Below are positions 34,693-43,263 of a DNA stretch of 64,000 nt, in pieces. Origin of the DNA: Glycomyces buryatensis (GTDB lineage: Bacteria > Actinomycetota > Actinomycetes > Mycobacteriales > Micromonosporaceae). The translations under genes and the position numbers were made by a program. Location of the stretch: NCBI RefSeq assembly GCF_004912275.1, contig NZ_STGY01000021.1, positions 101,999 to 165,998 of the forward strand, read 5' to 3'. The notes beneath the pieces are model-generated. The model worked only from the letters and a program-made list of their open reading frames with translations. It searched no databases and was not told where the DNA came from. Position 1 is the stretch's first letter, and each line of letters starts with the position of its first letter.

Positions 34693-35871
34693 CTATTTCG
34701 CGGGTTCGAACAGGGCGATCGTCTCGAAGTGCTGGGTCATCGGGAAGGCGTCGAAGGCGCGCAGGCGGGTCAGCTTCCAGCCGTGTTCGGCGAAGGCCTT
34801 CGCGTCGCGCGCCAGCGCGCCGGCGTCGCAGGCGACGTAGCAGATCGCGCGCGGACCGGCCTCGATCATCGAAGCGACCACGTCGGTCCCGGCGCCGCTG
34901 CGCGGCGGGTCGAGGACCACGAGGTCGACGCTGCCGAGCGCGGGAACAGTCTCGGCGACGTCGCCGTCGACCGCTCCGGCATTGGCGAAGCCGGACAGGT
35001 TCGAGGCGGTGCGGGAGGACTTGGAGTTCTCAACGGCGACAACGCGACCGGTTTCACCGATCGCGTCGGCGAGCCCGGCGGCGAACAGCCCGGCACCGGC
35101 GTACAGGTCCCAGGCGGCCTCGCCGTCCTGCGGGTCGAGCTGGTCGAGCACGCACGACAGGAAGGTCTCGGCGGCGGCCGGGTGGACCTGCCAGAAACCG
35201 TCGAAGTTGATCTCGAACTCGAACTCGCCCACCCGCTGGTGGACGAGCTTGGGTCCGCTCTTGTGATGCGGCCGGGAAGTGCGACGCAGCTGGGTGTAGA
35301 CGGCGAGCCTGTCGTCGTCGGCGTCGACCACGCCGACCGCGCCCATGCCCTTCCAGTCCTTGAAGAGGGTCTTCGACGAACGGATCGGCTCGGTGGCGAT
35401 GGCGCACTGGTCGATATGGATGATGTCGCGGGACTTGTGGCCGCGCAGTCCGGGCTTGCCGTCGGCGTCGACCGCGTACTGCATGCGGGTGCGCCAGCCG
35501 AGCGGGCCCTCCTTCGAGGGCAGCTCCTCGACCTCGACGCCTTCGAGGTCGGCCGGGTCGATCCCGCCGATGCGGGTGAGTTGGTCTTGGAGGACGCGGG
35601 CCTTGAGGCGGCGCTGAGCGTCGTGGGTCGCGTGCTGGAAGTCGCAGCCGCCGCACTTGCCGGGGCCGGCGTACGGGCAGGGGGGCTCGACGCGATCGGG
35701 CGAGGCCTCGATGATCTCGACGGCGTCGGCGAAGGCGAAGCGCTTCTTGCGGTCGGTGATCTCGATGCGCACCTTCTCACCGGGAAGGGCATGGCGGACG
35801 AAGTACACCTCGCCGTCGACGCGGGCCACGCAATGGCCTCCTGCTGCGACGTCCCCTACGGTGACGATCAT
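34693..35871 (-). CDS. TrmA/RlmD-type RNA (uracil-5-)-methyltransferase
   Basis: 392 residues, SAM-dependent 5-methyluridine methyltransferase of the TrmA/RumA group. The N-terminal TRAM-like domain (~1-60) is followed by an iron-sulfur cysteine set CPYAGPGKCGGCDFQH, with a fourth Cys near DQCAIA. The Rossmann domain has WDLYAGAGLFAAGLA and VVLDPPRSGAG; the catalytic Cys lies in YVACDAGALARD. Target (tRNA or 23S rRNA) is not resolved. Matches the gene at this place in the mycobacterial locus (Rv2689c). ATG 35871 is supported by the TRAM start IVTVGDVAAGG. Confidence 0.93.
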   Translation of the reverse strand: MIVTVGDVAAGGHCVARVDGEVYFVRHALPGEKVRIEITDRKKRFAFADAVEIIEASPDRVEPPCPYAGPGKCGGCDFQHATHDAQRRLKARVLQDQLTRIGGIDPADLEGVEVEELPSKEGPLGWRTRMQYAVDADGKPGLRGHKSRDIIHIDQCAIATEPIRSSKTLFKDWKGMGAVGVVDADDDRLAVYTQLRRTSRPHHKSGPKLVHQRVGEFEFEINFDGFWQVHPAAAETFLSCVLDQLDPQDGEAAWDLYAGAGLFAAGLADAIGETGRVVAVENSKSSRTASNLSGFANAGAVDGDVAETVPALGSVDLVVLDPPRSGAGTDVVASMIEAGPRAICYVACDAGALARDAKAFAEHGWKLTRLRAFDAFPMTQHFETIALFEPAK

Positions 35872-36000
35872 CGTCTTCCAATCCCCTGCTGATGCGGTCT
35901 AAAAAGTCTGCGGGCCGAGATCCGGCCCAACTCGCCAGGGTACAGGGAAGGGCTGCGGCGCGGGGCCGGGCTCCCTGGACGGGTGCCCGGCCCCGCCGGA

Positions 36001-37629
36001 TCAGGATTTCGCGGGTTGTTTCCGCTTCGGTTTCAGTTTGATCGCCGGATCGTTGTTCAGGCCGCGCCAGGTCGCCACGCAGATGGCGATCATGATCAGC
36101 GAGAACGGCAGGGCGGTCACGATCGAGACGGTCTGGAGCGCCACGATGCCGCCGACGACGAGCAGCGTAATGCCGACCAGGCCTTCCAGGGTCGCCCAGA
36201 ACACCCGGGTCGGCTTGGGCGGCTCCAGGTTCCCGCCCGAGGCGAGCGTGTCGATCACCAGCGAGCCGGAGTCGGAGGAGGTCACGAAGAACGTGACGAC
36301 CAGCAATGTCGCCAGCCCGGTGAGGAGCGGCGTGGCGGGGAGGCCGTCGAGGACCGCGAACAGCGCGGAGGCCTCGTCGAGGCCGAGAATGTCGGCCCCG
36401 CCCTGCGCCTGGTCGATCGCGGTGCCGCCGAGGACGGCGAACCACACGAACGAGATGGCGGTGGGCACGGCCAGGATGCCGAGGCAGAACTCGCGGACGG
36501 TGCGGCCGCGCGAGATGCGGGCGATGAACACGCCCACGAACGGCGCCCAGCTGATCCACCAGCCCCAGTAGAAGGCCGTCCAGGCCGCCTGGAAGCCGCC
36601 GGCCTCGGGGTAGCCGCTGTTCTCGGCCGGGTAGGCCCCGGCGTCCAGCGAGGTGCTGAGGATGTTCTGGAAGTAGTAGCCGATCGAGGTGAACAGCTCA
36701 CGCAGCTGGAACAGCGTGGGTCCGGCGATGAAGACGAACACCAGCACCACGGCGGCCAGCACCATGTTGATGTTCGACAGCCACTTGATGCCCTTCTTGA
36801 CGCCGGTCAGGACCGACCAGATCGCGATCGAGGTGACGACCGCGATGATGATGATCTGGGTGGCGTTCGTCTGGGTGGAGTCCTCCGGCGAGGAGGCGAG
36901 GCCGAGGGCGTCGAGTCCCGCGTTGATCTGCTGGGCGCCGAGTCCCAGGGAGGTCGCGACGCCGAACAGGGTCGCCACCACGGCGGTGATGTCGATCAGG
37001 TCGCCGATGGTGCCGCGCACGCGGTCGCCGAGGAGGGGTTCGAGCGTCCAACGCAGCGACAGCGGACGGCCCTTGCGGTGGGTGGCGTAGGCCAGGGCGA
37101 GTCCGACGACGATGTAGATCGCCCAGGCGTGGAAGCCCCAGTGCATGAACGAGGCGTGCATGGCATCGCGGGCGGCCGCCTCGGTCTCAGGAGAGGCGTA
37201 GGGCGGGGTCGCGTAGTGCGCCAAGGGCTCTGCCGCGCCCCAGAAGACCAGGCCGATGCCCATGCCCGCGCTGAACAGCATGGCGAACCAGGAGCCGCGG
37301 GAGAACTCGGGCTTCGCGTCGTCGGGGCCGAGCTTGATCCGGCCGAGCTTGGAGAAGCCGACCACGGCGGCGAAGACCACGAAGCCGAAGACCACGAAGA
37401 GGTAGTACCAGCCCAGTTTCTGGGTGATCCAGGTATTGATGTTGTCGAGGACGACCGAGAAGTCGGTCTCCTTCGTCTCCCCCTCGGCCGGTTCGGGGGT
37501 CTGCCACAGCGTTCCCACCAGCACGAAGGCCAGAATGATTGCGGCGCTTGGGTAGAAAACGCGAGGGGCGATGGCCTCTCGGGCCTTGGCGAACGCCGAC
37601 TTTCTATGTTCGGTATCTGTCGAGGTCAT
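36001..37629 (-). CDS. BCCT-family betaine/choline/carnitine transporter
   Basis: 542 residues, Na+- or H+-coupled uptake of quaternary amines. Twelve hydrophobic segments. The glycine stretch GMGIGLVFWGAAEPLAHY and the TM8 signature FYWGWWISWAPFVGVFIARI (with the aromatic binding residues) are diagnostic; SSDSGSLVIDTLASGG is also typical. Charged N- and C-termini could sense osmolarity, as in family members. It sits between the TrmA-like gene and the KimA-like gene and is not present at this position in mycobacteria. With the ABC operon at 26705-29634 it gives two betaine uptake routes. Confidence 0.95.
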   Translation of the reverse strand: MTSTDTEHRKSAFAKAREAIAPRVFYPSAAIILAFVLVGTLWQTPEPAEGETKETDFSVVLDNINTWITQKLGWYYLFVVFGFVVFAAVVGFSKLGRIKLGPDDAKPEFSRGSWFAMLFSAGMGIGLVFWGAAEPLAHYATPPYASPETEAAARDAMHASFMHWGFHAWAIYIVVGLALAYATHRKGRPLSLRWTLEPLLGDRVRGTIGDLIDITAVVATLFGVATSLGLGAQQINAGLDALGLASSPEDSTQTNATQIIIIAVVTSIAIWSVLTGVKKGIKWLSNINMVLAAVVLVFVFIAGPTLFQLRELFTSIGYYFQNILSTSLDAGAYPAENSGYPEAGGFQAAWTAFYWGWWISWAPFVGVFIARISRGRTVREFCLGILAVPTAISFVWFAVLGGTAIDQAQGGADILGLDEASALFAVLDGLPATPLLTGLATLLVVTFFVTSSDSGSLVIDTLASGGNLEPPKPTRVFWATLEGLVGITLLVVGGIVALQTVSIVTALPFSLIMIAICVATWRGLNNDPAIKLKPKRKQPAKS

Positions 37630-37734
37630 TGTGTCCTAATTGGGTAGATGTAGGCACTTGGACCTTTTTCATCTTAGTGGTAGCGATCCGCCGCCGGACA
37701 ACCGCGCGAAAACCGCTGCCGATCCTGGCGCCGC

Positions 37735-39720
37735 TCACTTCCTGATGCGGCGCAGCGGCGGCGGTTCGGTGTTCTCTCCGAGGATCCAGGGGACGATGCA
37801 GACCATGACGCCCGGCTCGTACTTGAGCTGGCGGCGGATCGCCTTCGTCGTCTGGTTGTGCAGCAGGTTGGTCACCCAGGGGAAGTAGTCGCCGGAGAAG
37901 CGACGGCGCTGCCGCCAGTGCCCGACCACGTATTCGGGCAGGTAGACGGTGACGATGTCGCGGGGCGCATTGGTGCGCATGGCCTTGACATAGTCGACGA
38001 TCGGGCCGGTGATCTCGCGGTAGGGGGAGTCCACGATGGTCAGCGAGATCGGGATCTTGCGCTCCTCCCATTCGGCCAGCAGCGCCCGCGAGGAGGCCGC
38101 GTCCACATTGACAGTGAGGCCGGTGATGGTGTCGGGCCGGGTGGCCTTGGCGTAGGACAGCATCCGCATGAGCGGCCGGTTGACGCTGGAGACGAGGACG
38201 ACCGCGTGGTTGCGGGTGGGCAGCTTCGGCTTGCCCTTGGGGAGGGCCAGGTCCGAGGCGACGGCGGCATAGTGGCGGGAGATGAACCACATGAGCCAGT
38301 AGCAGAACCCGATGATGAACACCGCGAACCATTCGCCGCGCCGCAAGTCGGTGAAGGCGACGATCGCCAGCACGATCGCGCAGACGACCACGGCGAGGGC
38401 GGCGGTGCGGCGGGCCCGGCGGGCGCGGGTGCGCCGCGCGGGGTCGCGTTCGACGCCCAGGACCCGGCGCCAGTGGCGGACCATCGCGGCGTTCGCCAGG
38501 ATCATCGACAGGAACACGCCGACGATGTACAGGCCGATGAGGCCGTAGGTGGCGCCGCCGAAGGCGATGACGAGGACGATCGCGCTGGCGCCCAGGATGA
38601 TGATGCCGTTGGAGTACACGAGCCGGTCGCCGCGCTTGTGGAGCTGGCGCGGCAGCAGGGAGTCCTGCGCGAAGATCGAGGCCAGCTGCGGGAAGCCGAC
38701 GAACGCGGTGTTCGCGGCCAGCAGGAGCACCCCGGCGGTGGCGAGCATGAACGGCCAGACGGCGGCCGGGGACTCGTCGAAGACGGTGTTCGCGAGCTGG
38801 CCAATGAGCGGGTGCAACAGGTAGTCGTCGGCCTCGCCGGCCTCGACCGGGTCGGCGCTGGTGCGGGCCCCGATCAGGTGGGCCAGGACGACGATGCCCA
38901 CGAACAGGGTGATGGTGGCGGCGCCGACGGCGGTGATCGCGGCGGCGGCGTTGCGGCCCCGGGGCGGGCGGAAGAAGCGGACGCGGGTGGTGAAGGTTTC
39001 GATGCCGGTGACGGCGACGGACCCGGCCGCGAAGGCGCGGGCGCAGAGCACGAACAGCGCCGCGGAGGTCCATTCGCGCGACTCTTCGGCGGCGGCCGCG
39101 TCCGCGGAGGCGGCCTGGATCGCCTCGCCGGCGCCGATGCGAATGAAGCCGACGAGGAGCATCGAGGCCATGCCGACGACGAAGGCGAGGGCGATGGCGG
39201 CGGCGATGCGTCCCGAGACGCGCAGGCCGCGGAGGTTGAACGCCATGATCGCGGCGATGACGACGGCGGCGGCGAGCTCACGCCAGTCCCTCAGGCTCGG
39301 CCACAGGACCGCCGCGGCGGCGATCGCGGCCGACACCGAGACGGCGACGGTGAGGATGTAGTCGAGGACGAGCGCGGCGGCGGCGAGCTTCCCGACTCCG
39401 GGCCCGAGGTTCGCGGTGACGACCCGGTAGTCGCCTCCGCCGCCCGGGTAGGCCTGCACCGTGTAGCGGTAGGAGGCGATGACCACGAGCATGACGGCGG
39501 CGACGGCCAGGCCGGTCCACACCGAGTAGGCGTAGGCGGCGGTGCCGGCGGCGCCGATGATGAGGAATACCTGCTCGGGCGCGTACGCGATGGAGGAAAT
39601 CGGGTTCACGGCGAGCAGCGGGATGGCGTAGCGCTTGGACAGCTCAAGGGACTGCTGCCGCTCGCTGGTGAACGGCTCCCCCACCAGCAGGCGCTTGAAG
39701 ACTGACAAGGACCGGGTCAC
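37735..39720 (-). CDS. APC-superfamily potassium importer (KimA-like)
   Basis: 661 residues from a GTG at 39720; ATG 39771 would add 17. Twelve hydrophobic segments are followed by a ~200-residue cytoplasmic domain. The sequence parallels Bacillus KimA: YPGGGGDYRVVTANLG, then VLDYILTVAVSVSA, which holds the Asp of the potassium site. The first-helix SSDALSSVAYG equivalent reads AVNPISSIAYA, so Asp is replaced by Asn. The C-terminal domain may mediate nucleotide control. Divergent neighbours ceoB-ceoC are TrkA-type potassium regulators, which supports potassium over amino acid transport. A generic amino acid permease remains possible. Confidence 0.75.
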   Translation of the reverse strand: MTRSLSVFKRLLVGEPFTSERQQSLELSKRYAIPLLAVNPISSIAYAPEQVFLIIGAAGTAAYAYSVWTGLAVAAVMLVVIASYRYTVQAYPGGGGDYRVVTANLGPGVGKLAAAALVLDYILTVAVSVSAAIAAAAVLWPSLRDWRELAAAVVIAAIMAFNLRGLRVSGRIAAAIALAFVVGMASMLLVGFIRIGAGEAIQAASADAAAAEESREWTSAALFVLCARAFAAGSVAVTGIETFTTRVRFFRPPRGRNAAAAITAVGAATITLFVGIVVLAHLIGARTSADPVEAGEADDYLLHPLIGQLANTVFDESPAAVWPFMLATAGVLLLAANTAFVGFPQLASIFAQDSLLPRQLHKRGDRLVYSNGIIILGASAIVLVIAFGGATYGLIGLYIVGVFLSMILANAAMVRHWRRVLGVERDPARRTRARRARRTAALAVVVCAIVLAIVAFTDLRRGEWFAVFIIGFCYWLMWFISRHYAAVASDLALPKGKPKLPTRNHAVVLVSSVNRPLMRMLSYAKATRPDTITGLTVNVDAASSRALLAEWEERKIPISLTIVDSPYREITGPIVDYVKAMRTNAPRDIVTVYLPEYVVGHWRQRRRFSGDYFPWVTNLLHNQTTKAIRRQLKYEPGVMVCIVPWILGENTEPPPLRRIRK

Positions 39721-39875
39721 AGCCGTAGCGTAACGCCCGGTTTCGAATCGCGAGCGCGGAGTTGATTCCATCCAGGACCCGGTCGGAGGCTTCCAGCTGC
39801 GGGTAGCGTGGGCGGCGGGAGCAGGGCCGCGCGCGGTATCGTCGCTCCGACGTAACAACGGGAGGGGTGCGCCAG

Positions 39876-40541
39876 GTGCACGTGGTGATCATGGGCTGCG
39901 GCCGCGTCGGGTCCTCGCTGGCGCGCAGCCTGGTGGAGCGGGGCCACACGATCGGGATCATCGATCAGGACCCCAAGGCGTTCCGCCGGCTCGGCCCCGA
40001 CTTCGACGAGACGACCGTTCGCGGCGTCGGCTTCGACCGCGAGGTGCTGGCCAAGGCCGGCATCCAGCGGGCCGACGCGTTCGTGTCGGTCTCCTCCGGC
40101 GACAACTCGAACATCATCGCCGCCCGCGTCGCCCGCGAGAACTACGGCGTCCCCAACGTCATCGCCCGCATCTACGACCCGCAGCGCGCCAGCGTCTACG
40201 AGCGCCTCGGCATCCCCACCGTCGCGACGGTGCGCTGGACGGCCGACCGCCTGCTGCGCCACCTCATCCCGACCGACCAGCAGCCGCTGTGGCGCGACCC
40301 GACGGCGACGCTGTCGATGATCGAGGTCCTGTGCGACGAGGCCTGGGTCGGCGTGCCGCTGGCGACCCTGGAGCAGGCCACGGGCCACCGGGTCGCCTAC
40401 ATCAACCGCTTCGGCCGCGCCACGCTGCCGACGGCGTCGATGGTGCTGCAGGACGGCGACCAGGTCTTCATGCTGGTGGCCGACGACAGCGAGGCGAAGA
40501 TCGCCGAGATCGCGGGCGCCGCCCCGCAAGGAGGGGTCTGA
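39876..40541 (+). CDS. ceoB: TrkA-family potassium uptake regulator CeoB
   Basis: 221 residues. The start is GTG 39876, 10 nt after the ribosome site GGGAGG; an alternative GTG at 39867 lies too close to it. N-terminal Rossmann RCK_N domain HVVIMGCGRVGSSLARSLVE binds NAD(H) or nucleotide. The C-terminal RCK_C part ends in MVLQDGDQVFMLVADD. Its stop overlaps the ceoC start by one base (TGATG). Regulates a potassium channel or importer, plausibly the KimA-like protein encoded divergently 155 bp away. Orthologue of the gene between APC and DUF3159 genes in mycobacteria (Rv2691). Confidence 0.94.
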   Translation: MHVVIMGCGRVGSSLARSLVERGHTIGIIDQDPKAFRRLGPDFDETTVRGVGFDREVLAKAGIQRADAFVSVSSGDNSNIIAARVARENYGVPNVIARIYDPQRASVYERLGIPTVATVRWTADRLLRHLIPTDQQPLWRDPTATLSMIEVLCDEAWVGVPLATLEQATGHRVAYINRFGRATLPTASMVLQDGDQVFMLVADDSEAKIAEIAGAAPQGGV

Positions 40542-41206
40542 TGCGCGTCGCAATCGCCGGAGCCGGCAATGTGGGCCGCTCCATCGCCGCCGAACTGGTC
40601 GGCAACGGCCACCAGGTCCTCTTGATCGAACGCGACCCCGAGGCCATGCGCCCCGAGCGCGTGCCCGAGGCCGAATGGCTCCTGGCCGACGCCTGCGAGC
40701 TGGAGAACCTGCGCCAGGCCCACCTGGAGAGCTGCGACGTGGCCGTCTCCGCGACGGGCGACGACAAGGTCAACCTCGTCGTGAGCCTGCTGGCCAAGAC
40801 CGAGTTCGCCGTCCCGCGCGTGGTCGGGCGCGTCAACCGCGCCGAGAACGAGTGGCTGTTCAATGAGGAGTGGGGCGTCGACGTCTCGGTCTCCAAACCG
40901 CGCCTGCTGGCCGCCCTCGTCGAGGAGGCGGTGAGCGTCGGCGACCTGGTCAGGCTGCTGACCTTCCGCCAGTCCCAGGCGAACCTGGTCGAGATCACCC
41001 TCCCGCTGGACGCGCCGCACGTGGGCAGTGCCGTCGCCGACGTCCCGCTCCCGAGCGACGTCGCCATGGTGGCGATCATCCGCGGCCGCCGGGTCTTCGC
41101 CCCGTCCCCGGACGACACCCTCGAATCGGGCGACGAACTCGTCTTCGTCTGCCACGAGGACGCCGAGGACGCCGCCCGAGCGGTGATCCTGGGCAAGTCC
41201 CGCTGA
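40541..41206 (+). CDS. ceoC: TrkA-family potassium uptake regulator CeoC
   Basis: 221 residues, same length as CeoB but quite different in sequence. RCK_N: VAIAGAGNVGRSIAAELV; RCK_C ends in TLESGDELVFVCHEDAED. Translationally coupled to ceoB by TGATG. The two proteins likely form a hetero-octameric gating ring. The downstream 130 bp lead to the LPMO island inserted before DUF3159. Confidence 0.94.
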   Translation: MRVAIAGAGNVGRSIAAELVGNGHQVLLIERDPEAMRPERVPEAEWLLADACELENLRQAHLESCDVAVSATGDDKVNLVVSLLAKTEFAVPRVVGRVNRAENEWLFNEEWGVDVSVSKPRLLAALVEEAVSVGDLVRLLTFRQSQANLVEITLPLDAPHVGSAVADVPLPSDVAMVAIIRGRRVFAPSPDDTLESGDELVFVCHEDAEDAARAVILGKSR

Positions 41207-41326
41207 CGCGCTGAGCGCGTTCCGTTCCCTGTGGGTTTGCTCCGCAAGGCCTAACTGGCCTCCCGCGGGTCTTTACAGGTCGAACTAGGACAAGTTAGAT
41301 TGATTGTGTTCAATGTCCCTATATAT

Positions 41327-41340
41327 TGGGAGCGCAACCA
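41327..41340 (+). promoter_or_regulatory. CebR/CelR-like operator at LPMO gene 1
   Basis: TGGGAGCGCAACCA matches the cellulose-utilisation operator TGGGAGCGCTCCCA at 12 of 14 positions. It ends on the A of the ATG and also contains the ribosome site. Repressor binding here should block both initiation and translation start. Confidence 0.6.
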
Positions 41341-42032
41341 TGACAAGATCACCCAAATTCCGGCTCCGTCGAACGTTCATCGCTCTCGCGGCGATCCTCG
41401 TCGCCGGGGCCTCGGCCGCGCTGTTCGTGCAGCCGGCGTCTGGCCACGGCACCGCCATCGGGCCGTCCTCGCGCCAGTACTCCTGCTGGGAGCGGTGGGG
41501 CGACGACTTCCAGAATCCGGCCATGGAGACCGAGGACCCCATGTGCTGGGCCGCATGGCAGAACGATCCCAATGCAATGTGGAACTGGAACGGCCTCTAC
41601 CGCGAGCAGGTCGGCGGCGACCACGAGGGGACCATCCCCGACGACCAGCTGTGCTCGGGCGGACAGACGGGGGGCACCCGGTACGCCCCGCTCGACGACC
41701 CCGGCGCATGGACGACCACCCAGGTCGAGGAGGACTTCACCTTCACCAACTGGGACCAGGCCAACCACGGCGCCGATTACTACCGCATCTACGTCACCAC
41801 CGAGGGGTACGACGCCGCGGGCGACGCCCTCGACTGGGGCGACCTCGAACTGGTCGCCGAGACCGATGTCATCGCGCCCGGCGAGGGCGAGGCGGCCGAG
41901 GGCGGCGGGACCCTGGTCGATATCGACGTGTCGGCCCCCGGCCGCACGGGGCACCACGTGGTCTACATGATCTGGCAGGCCAGCCACTTCGACCAGACGT
42001 TCTACTCCTGCTCGGACGTCATGTTCGGCTAG
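41340..42032 (+). CDS. AA10 lytic polysaccharide monooxygenase, single domain
   Basis: 230 residues. Signal peptide ends ASG before His36, so the mature N-terminal His forms the copper histidine brace. It is followed by GTAIGPSSRQYSCWERWGDD, typical of chitin/cellulose AA10 enzymes. The second brace His is in QANHGADYYRIY, and the axial Phe in FDQTFYSCSDVMF. Four or more cysteines likely form disulfides. No binding module. ATG 41340 is preceded by GGGAG; an upstream in-frame ATG at 41304 adds non-conserved residues. Oxidatively cleaves crystalline polysaccharide outside the cell, probably cellulose given the operator. Confidence 0.92.
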   Translation: MTRSPKFRLRRTFIALAAILVAGASAALFVQPASGHGTAIGPSSRQYSCWERWGDDFQNPAMETEDPMCWAAWQNDPNAMWNWNGLYREQVGGDHEGTIPDDQLCSGGQTGGTRYAPLDDPGAWTTTQVEEDFTFTNWDQANHGADYYRIYVTTEGYDAAGDALDWGDLELVAETDVIAPGEGEAAEGGGTLVDIDVSAPGRTGHHVVYMIWQASHFDQTFYSCSDVMFG

Positions 42033-42057
42033 GGGAGTCCGCGTATGAATCGCCGCG

Positions 42058-42096
42058 AAGCGGGGCCCGCCGATGGCCTCGGCGGGCCCCGCTTCG
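42058..42096 (+). terminator. strong terminator after LPMO gene 1
   Basis: Perfect 17-bp stem GAAGCGGGGCCCGCCGA / TCGGCGGGCCCCGCTTC with a 5-nt TGGCC loop. It isolates the two LPMO genes as separate units. Confidence 0.9.
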
Positions 42097-42185
42097 TCCT
42101 CATTGCACCGTCCCCATTTCGTCCAGGGCCTTTACAATTGGGAGCCGCGGACGTTACATTGAAGGTTCTCGATTTCTCAATTCAT

Positions 42186-42199
42186 TGGGAGCGCTATCA
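42186..42199 (+). promoter_or_regulatory. CebR/CelR-like operator at LPMO gene 2
   Basis: TGGGAGCGCTATCA matches TGGGAGCGCTCCCA at 12 of 14 positions. It is at exactly the same offset to the ATG as the box before LPMO gene 1, though the surrounding DNA differs. A partial TGGGAGC half-site also lies near 42139. Confidence 0.6.
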
Positions 42200-43263
42200 T
42201 GCTTAGAACGCGGAAACTCCGAAGATCACTGATCGTGATCGTCGCGGCCATGTTCGCCGCCGTGTCGGGGCTGGTGTTCATCCAGACCGCCTCCGGCCAC
42301 GGCACCGCCACCACCCCGCCCGCGCGCCAGTACTCCTGCTGGGAGCGTTGGGGAGACGACCACCTGAATCCCGACATGGCCCAAGAGGACCCCATGTGCT
42401 GGCAGGCCTGGCAGGCCAACCCCAACACGATGTGGAACTGGAACGGCCTCCTGCGCGAGGGCCTGAACGACCAGCACGAGACCGCCATCCCCGACGGCCA
42501 GCTGTGCTCAGGCGGACACGCCGAGGGCGGCCGCTACAACTCCCTCGACGAGGTGGGTCCCTGGCACACCACACCGCTCGAAAACGACTTCACGCTCCAT
42601 TACGAGGACACCGCCAGGCACGGCTCGGACTACTACTGGGTCTACGTGACGAAGCAGGGGTTCGATCCGACCACCGAAGCGCTGGGCTGGGGTGACCTCG
42701 AACGGGTGGTCACCACCGGCACCTACGAGCCCGGCGAAGCGGTCGACATCCCGGTGAGCGCCCCGGGCCGCACCGGCGCGCACATCGTCTACGTCGTCTG
42801 GCAGGCCAGCCACCTCGACCAGGCCTTCTACTCCTGCTCGGACGTCTGGTTCGGGGAGGGCGGCCCGACCGAGGAGCCGACCGACCCGACCGAGTCCCCC
42901 ACCGATGAACCCACCGACGACCCGACCTCGGACGGCCCCACCACCGGAGAGCCCGCCGACCTCGCCTGCGAGGCCAGCGCGACGGTCTCCAGCTGGGGCT
43001 CGGGCGCCACGGTCCAGGTGACGGTCGCCGCCACCGGGGCACGCACGGTCAACTCGTGGATGCTCCACTGGGCCTGGGCGGACGGTTCGAACGTCGCGAT
43101 CTCGAACATCTGGGGCGCTGAGCATTCCCAGATGGGCGGATTGGAGATGGCCGAGCCGGTCTCCTACAACCAGAAGATCAACGCGTCGGATACGGTCACG
43201 TTCGGCTTCAATGTCAGCGGATCGCTGACGTCGATGCCAGAAATGGACTGCCTACCCGCTTAG
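42199..43263 (+). CDS. AA10 lytic polysaccharide monooxygenase with CBM2 module
   Basis: 354 residues. Signal peptide ends ASG, mature His34 begins HGTATTPPARQYSCWERWGD. The second brace His lies in ARHGSDYYWVY, the axial Phe in LDQAFYSCSDVWF. A ~35-residue Pro/Thr/Asp linker (PTEEPTDPTESPTDEPTDD) leads to a C-terminal family 2 carbohydrate-binding module (~100 residues from LACEASATVSSWGSGATVQV to the end), with surface Trp residues that bind cellulose. Paralogue of the preceding gene with an added binding module. The stop overlaps the stop of the convergent DUF3159 gene by 3 bp. Confidence 0.93.
   Translation: MLRTRKLRRSLIVIVAAMFAAVSGLVFIQTASGHGTATTPPARQYSCWERWGDDHLNPDMAQEDPMCWQAWQANPNTMWNWNGLLREGLNDQHETAIPDGQLCSGGHAEGGRYNSLDEVGPWHTTPLENDFTLHYEDTARHGSDYYWVYVTKQGFDPTTEALGWGDLERVVTTGTYEPGEAVDIPVSAPGRTGAHIVYVVWQASHLDQAFYSCSDVWFGEGGPTEEPTDPTESPTDEPTDDPTSDGPTTGEPADLACEASATVSSWGSGATVQVTVAATGARTVNSWMLHWAWADGSNVAISNIWGAEHSQMGGLEMAEPVSYNQKINASDTVTFGFNVSGSLTSMPEMDCLPA

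Noticed and set aside
35983..37647. 554-codon plus-strand frame
   Set aside because: Antisense of the BCCT gene, which has unmistakable family signatures.
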